Source: Xiphydria camelus (Eukaryota > Arthropoda > Insecta > Hymenoptera > Xiphydriidae). Taken from it: a stretch of DNA of 64,000 nucleotides. The notes under the pieces were generated by a model. That model did not search any database. It was not told the origin of the DNA and saw nothing but the letters and a program-made list of their open reading frames with translations. The position numbers and the translations under genes are program-made. The DNA lies in NCBI GenBank assembly GCA_963678675.1, contig OY783200.1, positions 25,248,190 to 25,312,189 on the forward strand. Reading direction: 5' to 3'. This document shows, piece after piece, positions 47,201-56,994 of this stretch; positions within the stretch are counted from its first letter, which is position 1, and the number at the start of each line of letters is the position of its first letter.

Positions 47201-50200
47201 ACCTGAAACTCTGGCCGCGCCTGACGAGGCGGCAACCGTTACTACTGCCATGTATATCGGGGTGCATCCGTGCGAGGCGCCGAGTCTCGTAAGTTCGCCG
47301 TAAAAAGACCCTTTCTGATGCACCTCTTGCGGCTGGCGATGCGTCACCTCGGAGCACGTCGTCGTGGTTCACATCTCTATTCCAGACCCGTTCGTATTTA
47401 TTCGCCTCCCGCGGCCGAATGTTCTGATAAATTTTTTTTATTGGCGTTATATTTAGCCATCCAAGTTTAGCGGTGTGAATTATAAATATGTATATGTGTG
47501 TATGTATGCATGTATGTATGTGGCTTGGTTGCGCCGAGTCATCTCGAGGAAGGAAAAATCCTTACCCACACACACACGCCCGTAATCATTCGCCCTTTCG
47601 TGGTGTTGCAGAAAGCCCGATTGGCGCGGATTCGCATCGCGAAGGCGTCGAGCGGCGCGGCTTTCGTCAGCAAAAAGAAGGCGGCGGAAGCGAGACTAGC
47701 GGCCCAGGAGAGCGGTCTTCAGCTCGACGAGAATTACAGGGAGGAGGACATCTTCGAGCTGCAGCATCACCACTTGCTGCGCTGCTTGGAGAAAACCACG
47801 GTGAGCGCCCAGGGGAAAGAAGGGGATGACCGCTCATTGTCTCATCGTCTGTTTTAAAAATTACCGCAGAAACTCTACCCCAGGGAGAACGTAGGTTTCA
47901 GCTCACGTGAAACTTACGACTAATTTTTGTCCGACACAGGAATGGCAGTATCCACTTCAATCGCGATCATCTCGAGAGCTATGAACTCTAGGCCGAACTC
48001 GATGATACGGTACTTTTTTTGAAGATCACGTTCCGATCTGCAAAAAGGTTCAATACAAGTCAGGGACTCGTCATATTTCTAACGGAGGATCGCGTGGGGG
48101 CGCGCTTAACGTTTCGGGCTTCGCACGCTCGCTCGCGTATCACCGAGCCGAGTTATTTGAATAAACCCCCTCTGTTATAAATTAATTTTATCGGGATCCC
48201 CCCTGCTCGTCTACCGCTCGGAGGGTAGTGGCTGGGGGGTAGTTTGACGAGGCGCGCGTACAAATTTTACACGTTTAAGACAACCCCGCGCGAGACGCCT
48301 TCTTCGTCGCTGCGAATGCGTCGCTGCGTATACCTACGGCTAAATAAGTATGTATGTACGAAGTAACGCTCCGGCCGCTCCCTACCCTCGTTTCAATTTC
48401 TTCACGCAGACCTCGAGACTCGCGATTTAATCGCACTTGACGCAAAAATGAGCCGTTGCGTCGGCTGAGCTGCCGGATATCGCACGCCCTTTCCCGAATC
48501 TCGACGTTTTGGGCTATCGTCACCAAGACCACACGCCCCGCCTGGAAATCCTCACAGGGTGGTGGTCCCCCTTTTGACCGAGAGGAAAAAAAAGGGACCA
48601 TCGTTCGAGTTTTTCCCCCGGATCCCCCGCGTAGCCGCTATCGCGCTCGAGCCAATTAAAATCGTCGCCTTCGACGTCTCTTCCAGGACCGCGAATTCGT
48701 CGAGATGGAGGTGCCGTACAACGGGGCACCGAAGAGGCCCGGTTCCCCGTCGCCGTTGACGTCGCCCGCTCACAGTACCGCTTCGCGGGGCGGTCTGCTT
48801 CACTCCTGCTGCGGACGATGCTACCCCCAGCGATACCAGGTACGCGGTCAACGCATCCTCGCGTCGACGACCTCCATTAGCGAGGGTCCGCCTTCGTCTT
48901 CCTCCCACTCCCATCACGGGCAGTCGCAGTACCATTCGCAGCCCGTTGACCCCGCGACGGTGCCCAACGTCGCCTTCAACGTGCCCGGCGAGGCCGAGCG
49001 ACGGAGGCAGGCCCCGTGTAGTCCTTACAACGAGACGCGGGTGTGAGCACGAGGCTCTTTCTCTCGAATCGTAGGGACATCGGCGTCCACCCCGATCGCG
49101 CCCTCCCGATGCCCGTATCATCCGCGAGGGACGGGGGTTGATCTCGTCGTCGCGCGACACGCGCGAAAAGTGCGGGGCTATAGTCGCGGTTGAGGGGCCG
49201 GCTTCCGTCTTTCGTCTTCCGTCTTCCATCTTTCGTCTTGTCGGGCGGATTGACCGTAGAACTTCTTCCGCAAACGAGAGTGGAAGGAGGTCCGTGCGGC
49301 TTGAAGATCAGGGTGGCCAGCGATCGTGAGAGTCTTGGAAGGATCGGGGATCTTATACATACCTATAGCCCGAAAGTGTGGCGGAGTTTTCCAAGATTGT
49401 CCGGGAAAAAATTGTCGCGACTGAGTAGGTATACCTGGAAATTCTTGGATCGTGCTTTTTCAAGAACCCACAAGAGTCACGGAACGTTTTAGAACCTCGG
49501 GAGGCTGGCCACCCTGGGGAGCATCTTGGCACGGGACGGGGTGAGTCCTCCGCGCGAACGTGTTCCGATTCTTTCGAATTTTTCCCCGCGTCTGCGGATA
49601 ACGAGCCTCGGATGCGCTCGCGCCCGTTCGCTCACCTTATCGACGAAATGAGTCTGTCTGCCCAGGAAGAGACTCTAAAATGTGTGAAACAAATAAGCGA
49701 CTGATATTACTATTACAAATAGGAAAATCGCGCGCGACTCCGTAGAGAATTAATACATACAGGCATTCCGACGACTCGAAACTTTCTTAGCTGATAGCCG
49801 CGGGCCTTGCGCGCGCCACGCAGATCCTAGGATAGGGGTTTTATCGTAGATCTACGAAGAGAGTCTCGGTGTCTCTGTCGTCTCGCGTCAACGTAGACTC
49901 GATACACGCGTCCGCGCGGAGCCGTCTTGCTCGAATTATCGTCGTTATCGCGCGACGCGTGATATCCAAGAAAAAGTGGAATTCGAAATCGGTTTCGTGT
50001 CGAATTTTGAGAGCGAGTCGGCGAGATACGTCGTATCTCTAGTGTCGGATCGCCGGGGGAGTTACACGCCAGCGTAGCTGGTCCCGTATTCTGCTAAGCG
50101 CCGCACCCGCACGTCAAGGGACAATGTAATATCGGCAGTCAAGATCTGACCGCCAAATGGAAGTAGGTGCATATAGGTATCAGTCTGAGAAACGTCGGAA

Positions 50201-53200
50201 GTATCATTAACGGTCAGAGTGACAGTGACACGTTCCGGTATAATTTCTATGTTCCTCGGTGTTTTTTCGAATAATCTGAGAAATACCTAGGTAGAGTCGT
50301 AAGCAGTGCCATTTTTGGTTCAAATCTTAAGGCGCGTCCTGACTGAGTCGACAGTGTCGATCGACAGTCGACCGGCATGTCGACTGGTTTGTCGGTAAAC
50401 ATCAAAGGGTAGTCGAGTCGACGGGTCTACAAGGCCCGACCCTCCGGAGGTATATTCCGACCCTCTCGGCGTAAACAGGCCCCCGGTTGGATTGGTCTTT
50501 CCGGACGGTCATCTATTGAATTCGTCGTTCTCTCCTTTACAAGACAGATTTAGTATTCCACGCATAGCGGTATCGATTAAAATTTTCGGGGAATGTGCGG
50601 GACTGCAAGCGCATTTGCCGCTTTCGCCGAAATATATCGTTTGCTAGTGAGGTATTCAGATCGCGGTGCTATCGAACGGTACGAACCGATATTCTGAATT
50701 CCGTCTATCGTGCGACGGAACACGATTAAAAAAATAAGCATTCAAGCATGAGCCAAGTAATTTAGCGTCTACACGAAGCGAACAGTTTGGGGCGGCCTTT
50801 GAGGATCGCCAAAAACCGTACGCCGTACGCCGACCGTCATCGCACCGCTTCCGAAACAACCGCTCGCCTTGCCGAACCCTCTGCGTTCGACTCGACTACC
50901 TTTGATGTTTACCGACAACTTGTGGAAAACCAGTCGACATGTCGATCGACAAAATATGTCGATCGACCAAGTCGACTGCCGCGTCCTGACTGAGTCGACA
51001 GTGTCGATCGACAGTGTCGATCGACAATGTCGACTCAGTGAGGACGCGGTTTTCGATGTTCTGGTCGACAGTGTCGATCGACACTGTCGACTCAGTCAGG
51101 ACGCGCCTTTAGCTCTCGGTATTACCACGAAATTACAGGAAACTGTAGTGGAGCGGGTGCGCCTACGGACAGGCAACCGTTTACGCTGGCGTGTAAGTTC
51201 TGCAACCATCGGTACAGGGGCACAAATCTACGTCACGCGACTTCCACTTACATAAATACGTATCAGAGTTTTCGCGTTGGAACGTCTTCCATTAAGAGAT
51301 TCGTATCTTCATCACTTCCTCCCCCGGATCCCCGCCTATCATTTTTTCCGGGATTTAAACCCGCCTCCCCCTTCGACCCTCTCTCACGTCTTCCACTTAC
51401 GATTATTTAATACTACGAGTATATGTATGTATGTATACACCACTCACATCGTACTTCCATGCGTCGAGCTCCGCCCGAGCGTGCCTCGCGCCGGAAGCGT
51501 CGCAGGCGGATGCTGTTTCTCGTTTCAACATTCCACTCGCTCTTCCGGTGCCGCGCGTCCGGTCGTGAGCAACGCGTAGCGCGGAGTCTCGCTTTTCGGA
51601 GCACCCTCCCTCCACCTATCTACCTACCTACCTACCTACCTACCTACCTACCTACCAACCTCCCTCGAGTCTCCGGAACGCAGGGACATTTCTCTCCTCC
51701 GAAGCGATGGAATCGAAAAATCGCTCTCGTTGACCGCGTCGCCCCGTCCTCTTCGCACTGTACGGATTGCGAGGCGTCGAGGAAAGCCGCCGAGGGACAA
51801 ATTATTATCGAGAAATAACTGAATGACGAGAATGAACTGTAGCTCTGGGAACCGGGAGTTAATTGCACGAGGGAAATGTTTCAATCGCAGTCCCAGTGGT
51901 CAGTCCTGCTTGAAATTCATCGAGGAAATTTGACCTTGAGAAATTCAAAAGTTCTTGAATCCCTCAACGCACGATTCAGCTTGGATCCCTCGGCGCCCGA
52001 ATCCCCGCCACACGCGTGTCTACATATGTCGAATTTTCCCAAAACCGGAAACCGACGGTGACTTACCGAAAGCTCGACGAGGTGGAAATAAAGGAGGCGA
52101 CGAAATCGAGTCTCGAACACGGAAATTAGTCAAGGAGAAACGTCAGAGAATCAAATCGAACGTTTCTCGATTAGACAGGCCTACGCATAGGTATCGAGAC
52201 GATCTCGCATTCTCGACGCGGAGACAAGAGATTCGCGAAGTACCCATATATTGTACAGATTTATCGCGTAAGATCGTTATTACGAATTTTGTGAGACGAT
52301 CACCGTCGTCGTCGGGCGCCGTTCGCCGCCCGCGACCCGTAGTTTTCGGTGTTGTGCGCTAGGCGATAGGTAGAGTTTGAAACTTTTCGACGAATCTTTT
52401 AGAGGTACTGACTGTGACTTTCTCTTGGACGGCTGCGGCGCGGGAGGAGGGCGCCTCTCGGATTGACCTCCACTCCGGGAAGAGAGCCTCCCTTCTTTTC
52501 TCGCGCTCTCGTCGGTCGCATAGTTTTGAAATACTTCCGCACATTCCGACACCCGGTAAACGCGTCTAGGTACGCGTCGTCGTTTCCCAACGGGCCTCCT
52601 CTCCCGACTGTGGACCGAAAAGAATCTCGCGGTGCGACGGTTTACGAGAAATCTGACGGAACGCCGAGTAGGTCGCAAAGAAGATCGAGCGCAAAATCAG
52701 GGTGGGACGAGGGGAGAAAAACGAGAACCGAGATTCCGAACAGGACGGTCTCCTTCGGTCCACGCGACCCGCACTCCCGTTACGCCAACGATTCAAATCG
52801 CGGCGACGTGGTTGGAAGGGTTGCACCGAGGGCACCCACCTGCCGTGTACAATCGGGTCCTCCCGCGCACGATCATCGGGGCGGGTAGAAGTCGCGCGCG
52901 TTCCTCGAAAGTTGCCGTGCAGAAGAGATCTCCGGTTTGCAACGAGATGATCGACAGTTGTACAGTTTTCCAGGAAGTTCTTCCTCCCACGCCATCCGGG
53001 CGGAACGTAGAGTCACCTAGCTAGAGTTCCCGCCAAAGTCACCCTTCGCTCGCATGGCACGATAGACGAATGTTCGATAGAGATAGATTTGACGTGGGGA
53101 AACTCTGTCAATACCGTTCGTCGGTGACTCAAAACCGCAGCGAACGCTCGTGTTCGGAGCGACGATGGATGAGCATCTTCGTCGTCAAGGCGTTAACTCA

Positions 53201-56200
53201 TCGCCCAGCGGTTAATTAAAGTGGCAATTCTCACAGCCGCCCGGGAGACATTAATTACAGGTTGAAATAAACGCGACGCGCGACTCAAGGAACTTTCTTT
53301 TCACCGAACCGAGGAGAGAGAAAGAGAGGGGGAGAGAGAGAGAGAGAGAGAGGGAGCTTTTCTCCCATCTGACCTTTTGGGGGATAGAGAGGAAAATTAA
53401 TTACGAGAATCTCTCTGGCCTTTCTCCTCGCGTTTCGATGTCGTTTTGCCCTTCGTTTCGCGGCCCGCTACCTCTTCACACATTCGGGAGATTTTTCTTT
53501 TCGAGGTGCAAAGAGCGCGTACACCGAGAGGCTATTAAGGTTAATTACGGTTGATAGTGGGCAGTGGAATAACGGCGTAACTTCCGCGAGACGCGTTCCG
53601 TATACGATTTCTCGTACCGGGGAGGAACGAGAAAATGAACGTCGGGTACGTGGCGTCCACTGCGATCAAGTTCATCTCGCTACCTATCAACTTTCCGTCT
53701 ACACCGACAGCTATGAAACTTTTTCGTAGATCCACGGATATTCCTCGAAAACCCGGTAACAAATGTGTATACACGCGTCGTGTGAACCTTGGCATACATC
53801 TATGTATGTGTTAATTGTTGCACGATCGAAGGGGCAGGTAGACGAGTACGCTTTCGATCCACTATTCGTTTCTGCTTTGTAGAGCTGTTGTTAATGTATC
53901 GCCCCTTCGATAGAGCAACCATTAATACACAGACGTAAGCCAAGGTTCACTTTGTCAGTGATGTGCATACGATCATGTAGAATTGGATATAATCGGATGT
54001 GTGAGAAACTTGTCTCCATCTGATAATATACGTATGAAAAACTATACCTATACCATCCGATCATGTGCAATCATACATACGTATACTTAAAACATTTTGG
54101 ATCCGATTGTATCAATCGTATCTGATCATGGTTATTATAGTTTTTCATGTGTGATTGGACCAAGATAAATTGGACCACGTTATGCAAAAGCGGATTAAGC
54201 GTCATTGTATTCCATAACGCTTAATCCGTTATTGCATAACGCGGTCCAATTTCGACTCTGATCATATCCAATTACATGTGACAATCACGTATGATCATGT
54301 ACGAGCACTTCTTCCTGAAGTGAGGCAGTCCACTCTATCGCCTCGACCCTGGAAGTCGTAGATAACGAGAAAAAACCCGATCGAAGAGGACCCCGTCCCA
54401 CGTCTGACATTCTGAATTCCCGTTGTGTTCCATACATTGTTTAATGGAGAGCTGATACGCATCGTAGTCCTCGCGCAACGTCTTGGAGTAGGCCCTGGAA
54501 CGCGAGATATGACAAACGACGCTTTCGGGTGAACAAAAAGCGAGCGAGACCCGGCTTCACTTAAACTCGAACGGGACGTCGACGACCGGAGGAGCGACGC
54601 TTCCTCGCGAAGCGTATCCATCATTCACCCCACGTCCCGCGAGCAAGATGAACCCGGGGGCTCCTTCGTTTCGCCCTCGCGAAACTTTCGAGCCCTGCCC
54701 CGGGACGTTCTTCGACTGTCGTCGGGACGAAACTTCCGGAAGCGAGATGTACATACTTATGCCGCGCCCGGAGCGATCACGCGTCGAATTAACCGGACGA
54801 GGACCGCGTATTGTACACATGACCCGCGATGTGCCTAACCAGGAGTTGCTTTTATGAATAATCCACAGCCGAAGGAACAGCAGGGAGTGGTCCACCCACT
54901 TCAGATCAGCCAGGCAAGACAAAATTGAATCTTTGGTGTACCGCGTAGAGTCCGCTGCCCCGCGAAAGCTAGGCCGATACCCGTGTGTGTGTGTGTGTGT
55001 GTGTGTTTGTACAGCCGTTCCCTCACCTCTCCCGTCGATAGTATAACGAGCTTGAAAGAAACCCCCGTTGGTTGCACCGAGCGAGAGCGGTAGAGCTGAT
55101 ATCGCGATTCCCCCGGATTTTATGGTATTTCGTAGTATTTCAGGTCGCCCTCGATGAACGGCTCTTCTCGAAACGAAGGGAAGCAATTTCGATAATTCTA
55201 CCCGCATCGTGTCTCCCTTCCCACTCTTCCGCTCTTTTTCTCTCTCCTTCGCTCCGTGTTCAATTTCATTTTTCGCGCGGCAATCGGGGGCCGAACGAAA
55301 CGGAAGTGGTCCCCGCGCGACGGAAGCCTTCAAGCTCGGCGACGCGTACGCTCACCTACTCGAGCACGGCCGGAGCTTCCCTCCGGGTGAACCACCCCCT
55401 CGAGCACCGTCGCGAGTTCTTCTGACAAGCGCCGGAGGAGGAAATCGATAACTCTCTTTCTCTCTCGTGCGCACGCGCGTGAGGAAACTTTTCAATCCCG
55501 CAACGCGTCGAGAGACTAGGTACCGTAACACGACGGTCGCAACGGTTGTCGTCGCGCCGAGGCACCAGGATCAGGGCGTTAGTGTCTTTGTCGAGCCCCT
55601 GTCGCGTGATGTGGCGCGCCATTTTTGCTTTTGCGCGAGACGCACTTTTCCGAATCGCAGGCGGGGAGAGTCGTCGGGTTAAGATCAACCGACTAAGAGC
55701 CTCGCGTTGACGGCAGTCGGCGCGAAACTCTATCGAGTTTCTCGATTGTCGGTTTTGCGTCTGCAATTCGGAGAAGGGTGAAGGTACTCGGGATGGTGCT
55801 ATGCGGTGAAACTTAGGATGAGAGCCTGTTCGTCGAGGGATATACGATTTTTCCTCTGCGTAGAATCGACGATACGTTGAGCTGTTAACGTTTAATTGGA
55901 TCGGTAAGCAGATCGCTTCATCTGTTTTATTCACAGCGGTGCTTTTATGACAACGAAGAGAACCTCTTTGTACTACTGCACTCGTAACACTCGAAGACGA
56001 GCACAACCGCTTAAATCTCCGGCAAAACGATTCGCTCGCCGAGCGCTTCAAGGATAATCGGATGAAGACGTGGCGAGGAATTCCGAGTTCCGTCGATCCT
56101 TGAAAACGCGAGGATTTTATTGTTCCTTTCCACACGTCTTCGAAGAGCGGGAGAACGACGAAAGCCATGCAGTAAAATCACGAGCAAACGAGAGAATCCC

Positions 56201-56994
56201 TCGGCGAGCAGCCACACTCCTTTCGAGAGCTTCGTCGCTCGCGCTCAGTTCTCCTTGGAACTGCATCAAGCTCGTTTCAGATTCGCAGGAACCCGGGAAA
56301 AAATGTCAAGATGTAATCGTACATGATCGAATACGATTACACGTACCCGGATCTCAACGAAATTCAATATTTTGATCTGATTACATGAAATCCCGCCTGG
56401 CCATATGCAACCAATTGCAGAATTTACACATCAGCGTGGCTGGTTGCATATCGACAGGCGCGCCCCGTCCACTAATATTTCTCGTAATGGCAATGCTTAC
56501 GTTTATTTCCTGGATTATTCATAGTTTTTCATATACCTGCAATCAGAAACCGACAAATTTCGGTTCCGATTATATCCAATTACGCATAGGCGTGTGATCG
56601 CACGTGACGGCATACGTATAAATATTTTTTCCCGGGCTGCGAAAATCTATGTACAACGCGTTTTCACAAATTCCCAGGAAGGTTGGATCGATGTTCGCGA
56701 ATCGACCGACGAGAATTTATTAGGTATCTCATCGTTACACCTACCGCAAAGTATCTTTCTCGCTGTAGAGCAATGGCGTCACGCGGGGGCTACCTAGTCA
56801 TCGACTTCCGGGGTGGGCTCTAGCTAAGGATCAGGAGAGAGACTGGCGTGCAACAATGTAGTGTGTGCTTGTGGTGTGGATTTCAGCAGGCGTACAGTCA
56901 GTACATCCCGGTGACAAGGGCCCGAGTGTCGGGCCCGGAGGGACAGACGGGGGTCGCCATGGACGGCACCTACCTCGTAGAGGCCTCCTTCTGA
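16479..56994 (+). CDS. Shal: Shal, Kv4-type A-current voltage-gated potassium channel, 5 exons
   Basis: Pore-forming subunit of the fast-inactivating somatodendritic A-type K+ channel. Exons: 16479-17593, 34759-34921, 47612-47800, 48687-48839, 56890-56994, total 1725 bases, 574 residues. The N-terminus [18 protein letters not shown] is the conserved Kv4 start (KChIP-binding, inactivation). The T1 domain (about residues 40-145) has the HEC...CC zinc-site pattern. Next come S1 (about 185), S2, S3, and S4 with regularly spaced arginines ([18 protein letters not shown]). The pore TMTTLGYGDM is split by intron 1, followed by S6 with PVPVIVSNF. The C-terminus holds [12 protein letters not shown], the dileucine dendritic-targeting motif known in Kv4, and ends [11 protein letters not shown] as in fly Shal. 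Start context caacATGg. Introns are very large (17.2, 12.7, 0.9 and 8.1 kb) and filled with transposons. Confidence 0.97.
20643..20707. repeat. (CT)n microsatellite
   Basis: Uninterrupted CT run of about 32 units in Shal intron 1. Confidence 0.95.
26895..26962. repeat. (GA)n microsatellite
   Basis: About 33 GA units with one AAA interruption near the start, in Shal intron 1. Confidence 0.95.
28086..28112 (+). promoter_or_regulatory. TATA-box-like core promoter candidate inside Shal intron 1
   Basis: TATAAAAG at 28086-28093 with a CCAGTTC initiator-like site about 25 bp downstream, in GC-rich surroundings. I could not find a convincing transcript after it. Confidence 0.25.
31647..31798. repeat. 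Long hairpin, about 62-bp arms
   Basis: The left arm contains GTTGCAGGGACCCCTTCGGC and CGGGCTTGGTCGGTATT. The right arm carries their reverse complements, with a loop around 31715-31735. Few mismatches, so either young or kept. Confidence 0.85.
31921..32142 (+). mobile_element. tRNA-derived SINE
   Basis: The head resembles a tRNA gene: A box TGGCGCAATTGG at 31929-31940 and B box GGTTCAAATCC at 31989-31999, spaced 60 bp, the internal RNA polymerase III promoter. An unrelated body follows, then a poly-A tail (32114-32142). The tRNA cloverleaf is not intact, so it is a SINE rather than a functional tRNA gene. Confidence 0.85.
32245..32440. repeat. 66-bp tandem repeat, three units
   Basis: The motif AATTTAGCAATACGGTATAG starts units near 32245, 32311 and 32377, period exactly 66. 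The first two are nearly identical, the third diverged. Each unit contains a small palindrome TATAGCTG-aca-CAGCTATA. Confidence 0.88.
33414..33456. repeat. (TCC)n microsatellite
   Basis: About 14 CTC/TCC triplets. A (GGC)n run lies 95 bp upstream at 33297-33321. Confidence 0.92.
34326..34641. mobile_element. TIR element with TTA target duplication, next to Shal exon 2
   Basis: The left terminus GGCTTAACTCACACGGTGCG matches the right terminus in inverse orientation (CGCACCGTGTGAGTTAAGCC). It is flanked by TTA at 34323-34325 and 34642-34644. The 316-bp non-coding interior repeats short TGCGACAG-like words. Non-autonomous, PIF/Harbinger-like by target duplication. It ends 115 bp before the Shal exon 2 acceptor. 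Confidence 0.85.
34759..34921 (+). CDS. Shal: Shal exon 2: filter end and S6
   Basis: Acceptor tttgtttcag|GTACGGCGACATGG completes [10 protein letters not shown]6 has [16 protein letters not shown] with the PVP gate bend. The donor after AGG (R) is GTAAGT, phase 0. Confidence 0.97.
37478..37634 (-). mobile_element. MITE copy A, CACTGAAAAAA family
   Basis: A 157-bp element in inverse orientation to the copy at 42154-42314. Shared words include GAAAATTATAGTAATTGCAG and CTAGTTGTATCTGAGGC. Ends ACACTCAAAAAAAT and TTTTTTCAGTG. Confidence 0.8.
38009..38068. repeat. (CT)n microsatellite
   Basis: About 30 CT units. It pairs in inverse orientation with the (GA)n tract at 38203-38266. Confidence 0.95.
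38203..38266. repeat. (GA)n microsatellite
   Basis: About 31 GA units, 135 bp after an opposed (CT)n tract of similar length. Confidence 0.95.
38607..39009. mobile_element. Long-TIR element, GCCAGCGT family, most complete copy
   Basis: Ends pair over about 85 bp: left CATACCTGATCATGTGCAAA ... GGTTGCCTATCGGTAGGCGC; right the reverse complement with some changes. The interior is non-coding and AT-rich. Related copies lie at 50059-51213, 56386-56500 and 63870-64000, and a fragment near 29873-29910. Confidence 0.8.
42154..42314 (+). mobile_element. MITE copy B, CACTGAAAAAA family
   Basis: A 161-bp element flanked by TA on both sides (42152-42153, 42315-42316), with ends CACTGAAAAAAGT and ATTTTTTTAAGTG. 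It is the inverse of the copy at 37478-37634. Confidence 0.85.
42840..43470 (-). pseudogene. piggyBac transposase C-terminal remnant, left arm
   Basis: On the minus strand the sequence encodes pieces parallel to the right arm: [30 protein letters not shown], then the short tail CMKEKPV. Frame breaks occur. It is a transposase fragment lacking the catalytic aspartates' region upstream. Confidence 0.75.
44222..44826 (+). pseudogene. piggyBac transposase C-terminal remnant, right arm
   Basis: The open frame 44222-44530 contains [40 protein letters not shown] and related residues, the conserved C-terminal part of the DDE_Tnp_1_7 (piggyBac) domain including the 'YNxTKxGVDxxDQM' signature region. 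A frame break follows. The remnant of the cysteine-rich C-terminal finger is visible at about 44710-44820 ([16 protein letters not shown]). Not functional. Confidence 0.85.
47612..47800 (+). CDS. Shal: Shal exon 3: proximal C-terminus with dileucine motif
   Basis: Acceptor ggtgttgcag|AAAGCC; encodes [18 protein letters not shown] through [16 protein letters not shown]. The donor is ACG|GTGAGC, phase 0. The basic stretch and the LL motif match Kv4 C-termini. Confidence 0.95.
47801..48686 (+). other. Shal intron 3 (0.9 kb)
   Basis: Ordinary intron sequence with no gene, repeat array or element recognised. Confidence 0.8.
48687..48839 (+). CDS. Shal: Shal exon 4 (spliced form)
   Basis: Acceptor gtctcttccag|GACCGC; encodes [29 protein letters not shown] and [11 protein letters not shown]. 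The last codon is CAG|GTACGC at 48840. This fits fly Shal, whose protein continues RYQAC... at the same place. Confidence 0.92.
48687..49046 (+). CDS. Shal: Shal exon 4, unspliced read-through form with alternative C-terminus
   Basis: The frame stays open for 68 codons past the donor at 48840 ([34 protein letters not shown], down to [11 protein letters not shown], stop TGA 49044-49046). Joined to exons 1-3 it gives 1827 bases, 608 residues. The composition is coding-like, and the last four residues ETRV fit the class I PDZ ligand pattern [S/T]-x-V. The use of this form is inferred, not shown. Confidence 0.6.
   Translation, partial: DREFVEMEVPYNGAPKRPGSPSPLTSPAHSTASRGGLLHSCCGRCYPQRYQVRGQRILASTTSISEGPPSSSSHSHHGQSQYHSQPVDPATVPNVAFNVPGEAERRRQAPCSPYNETRV
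50059..51213. mobile_element. Long-TIR element, GCCAGCGT family, interrupted copy
   Basis: The left part has TTACACGCCAGCGTAGCTGG and the right part GGCAACCGTTTACGCTGGCG with ATTACCACGAAATTACAGGA, matching the copy at 38607-39009. It is split by the TTA-flanked element 50330-51108. Removing that insert rejoins sequence matching the intact copy's interior. Confidence 0.75.
50330..51108. mobile_element. TIR element with TTA target duplication, nested insertion
   Basis: Left end AGGCGCGTCCTGACTGAGTC; right end the exact reverse complement. It is flanked by TTA at 50327-50329 and 51109-51111. Inner tandem and inverted GTCGACAGTGTCGATCGAC words cluster at both ends (50345-50420 and 50930-51095). 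The 779-bp interior has no transposase. PIF/Harbinger-like by target site. Confidence 0.88.
51619..51655. repeat. (CTAC)n microsatellite
   Basis: About nine CTAC tetramers. Confidence 0.92.
53965..54305. mobile_element. Palindromic MITE with inner hairpin
   Basis: The outer ends carry CGATCATGT...ATTGGATATAATCGGAT and the inverse near 54255-54305. The core 54167-54252 is a near-perfect hairpin with arms of about 36 bp (TTGGACCACGTTATGCAAAA / TTGCATAACGCGGTCCAA). Confidence 0.7.
54167..54252. repeat. Hairpin with about 36-bp arms
   Basis: Near-perfect inverted repeat around the GGATTAAGCGT/ACGCTTAATCC stem with a 14-bp loop. May be a separate insertion inside the larger palindromic element. 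Confidence 0.85.
56386..56500. mobile_element. Long-TIR element, GCCAGCGT family, one end
   Basis: ATTGCAGAATTTACACATCAGCGTGGCTGG-type end followed by TGCATATCGACAGGCGCGCC. The interior and other end are missing or replaced. The surrounding ATTATATCCAATTACGC sequence at 56565 resembles outer ends seen at 53970 and 63840. Confidence 0.65.
56890..56994 (+). CDS. Shal: Shal exon 5: terminal exon
   Basis: Encodes [15 protein letters not shown] then [20 protein letters not shown] and TGA at 56992-56994. The last 11 residues equal the conserved insect Shal terminus. The acceptor is a tandem CAGCAG at 56884-56889; the second AG restores RYQ-A as in fly, while the first would add one Gln. Confidence 0.93.
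   Translation, partial: AYSQYIPVTRARVSGPEGQTGVAMDGTYLVEASF

Larger units (their letters stand above)
34922..47611 (+). other. Shal intron 2 (12.7 kb)
   Basis: No host gene recognised. Contents: diverged direct repeats around 35930-36540, C20 at 37055-37074, MITE copies at 37478-37634 and 42154-42314, opposed (CT)n and (GA)n tracts at 38009-38266, a long-TIR element at 38607-39009, and the palindromic piggyBac derivative at 42527-45185. Confidence 0.85.
48840..56889 (+). other. Shal intron 4 (8.1 kb, spliced form)
   Basis: Begins within the alternative C-terminal coding extension (to 49046). The rest holds a nested transposon pair (50059-51213), a (CTAC)n array (51619-51655), (GA)n at 53321-53352, a palindromic MITE (53965-54305), (TG)n at 54982-55006 and a partial long-TIR element (56386-56500). 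The long open frames on the minus strand at 54557-55333 and 55356-56168 show no domain. Confidence 0.8.

Noticed and set aside
54557..56168. Two minus-strand frames of about 260 codons in Shal intron 4
   Set aside because: No domain and contain microsatellite-derived His/Thr runs; likely chance.
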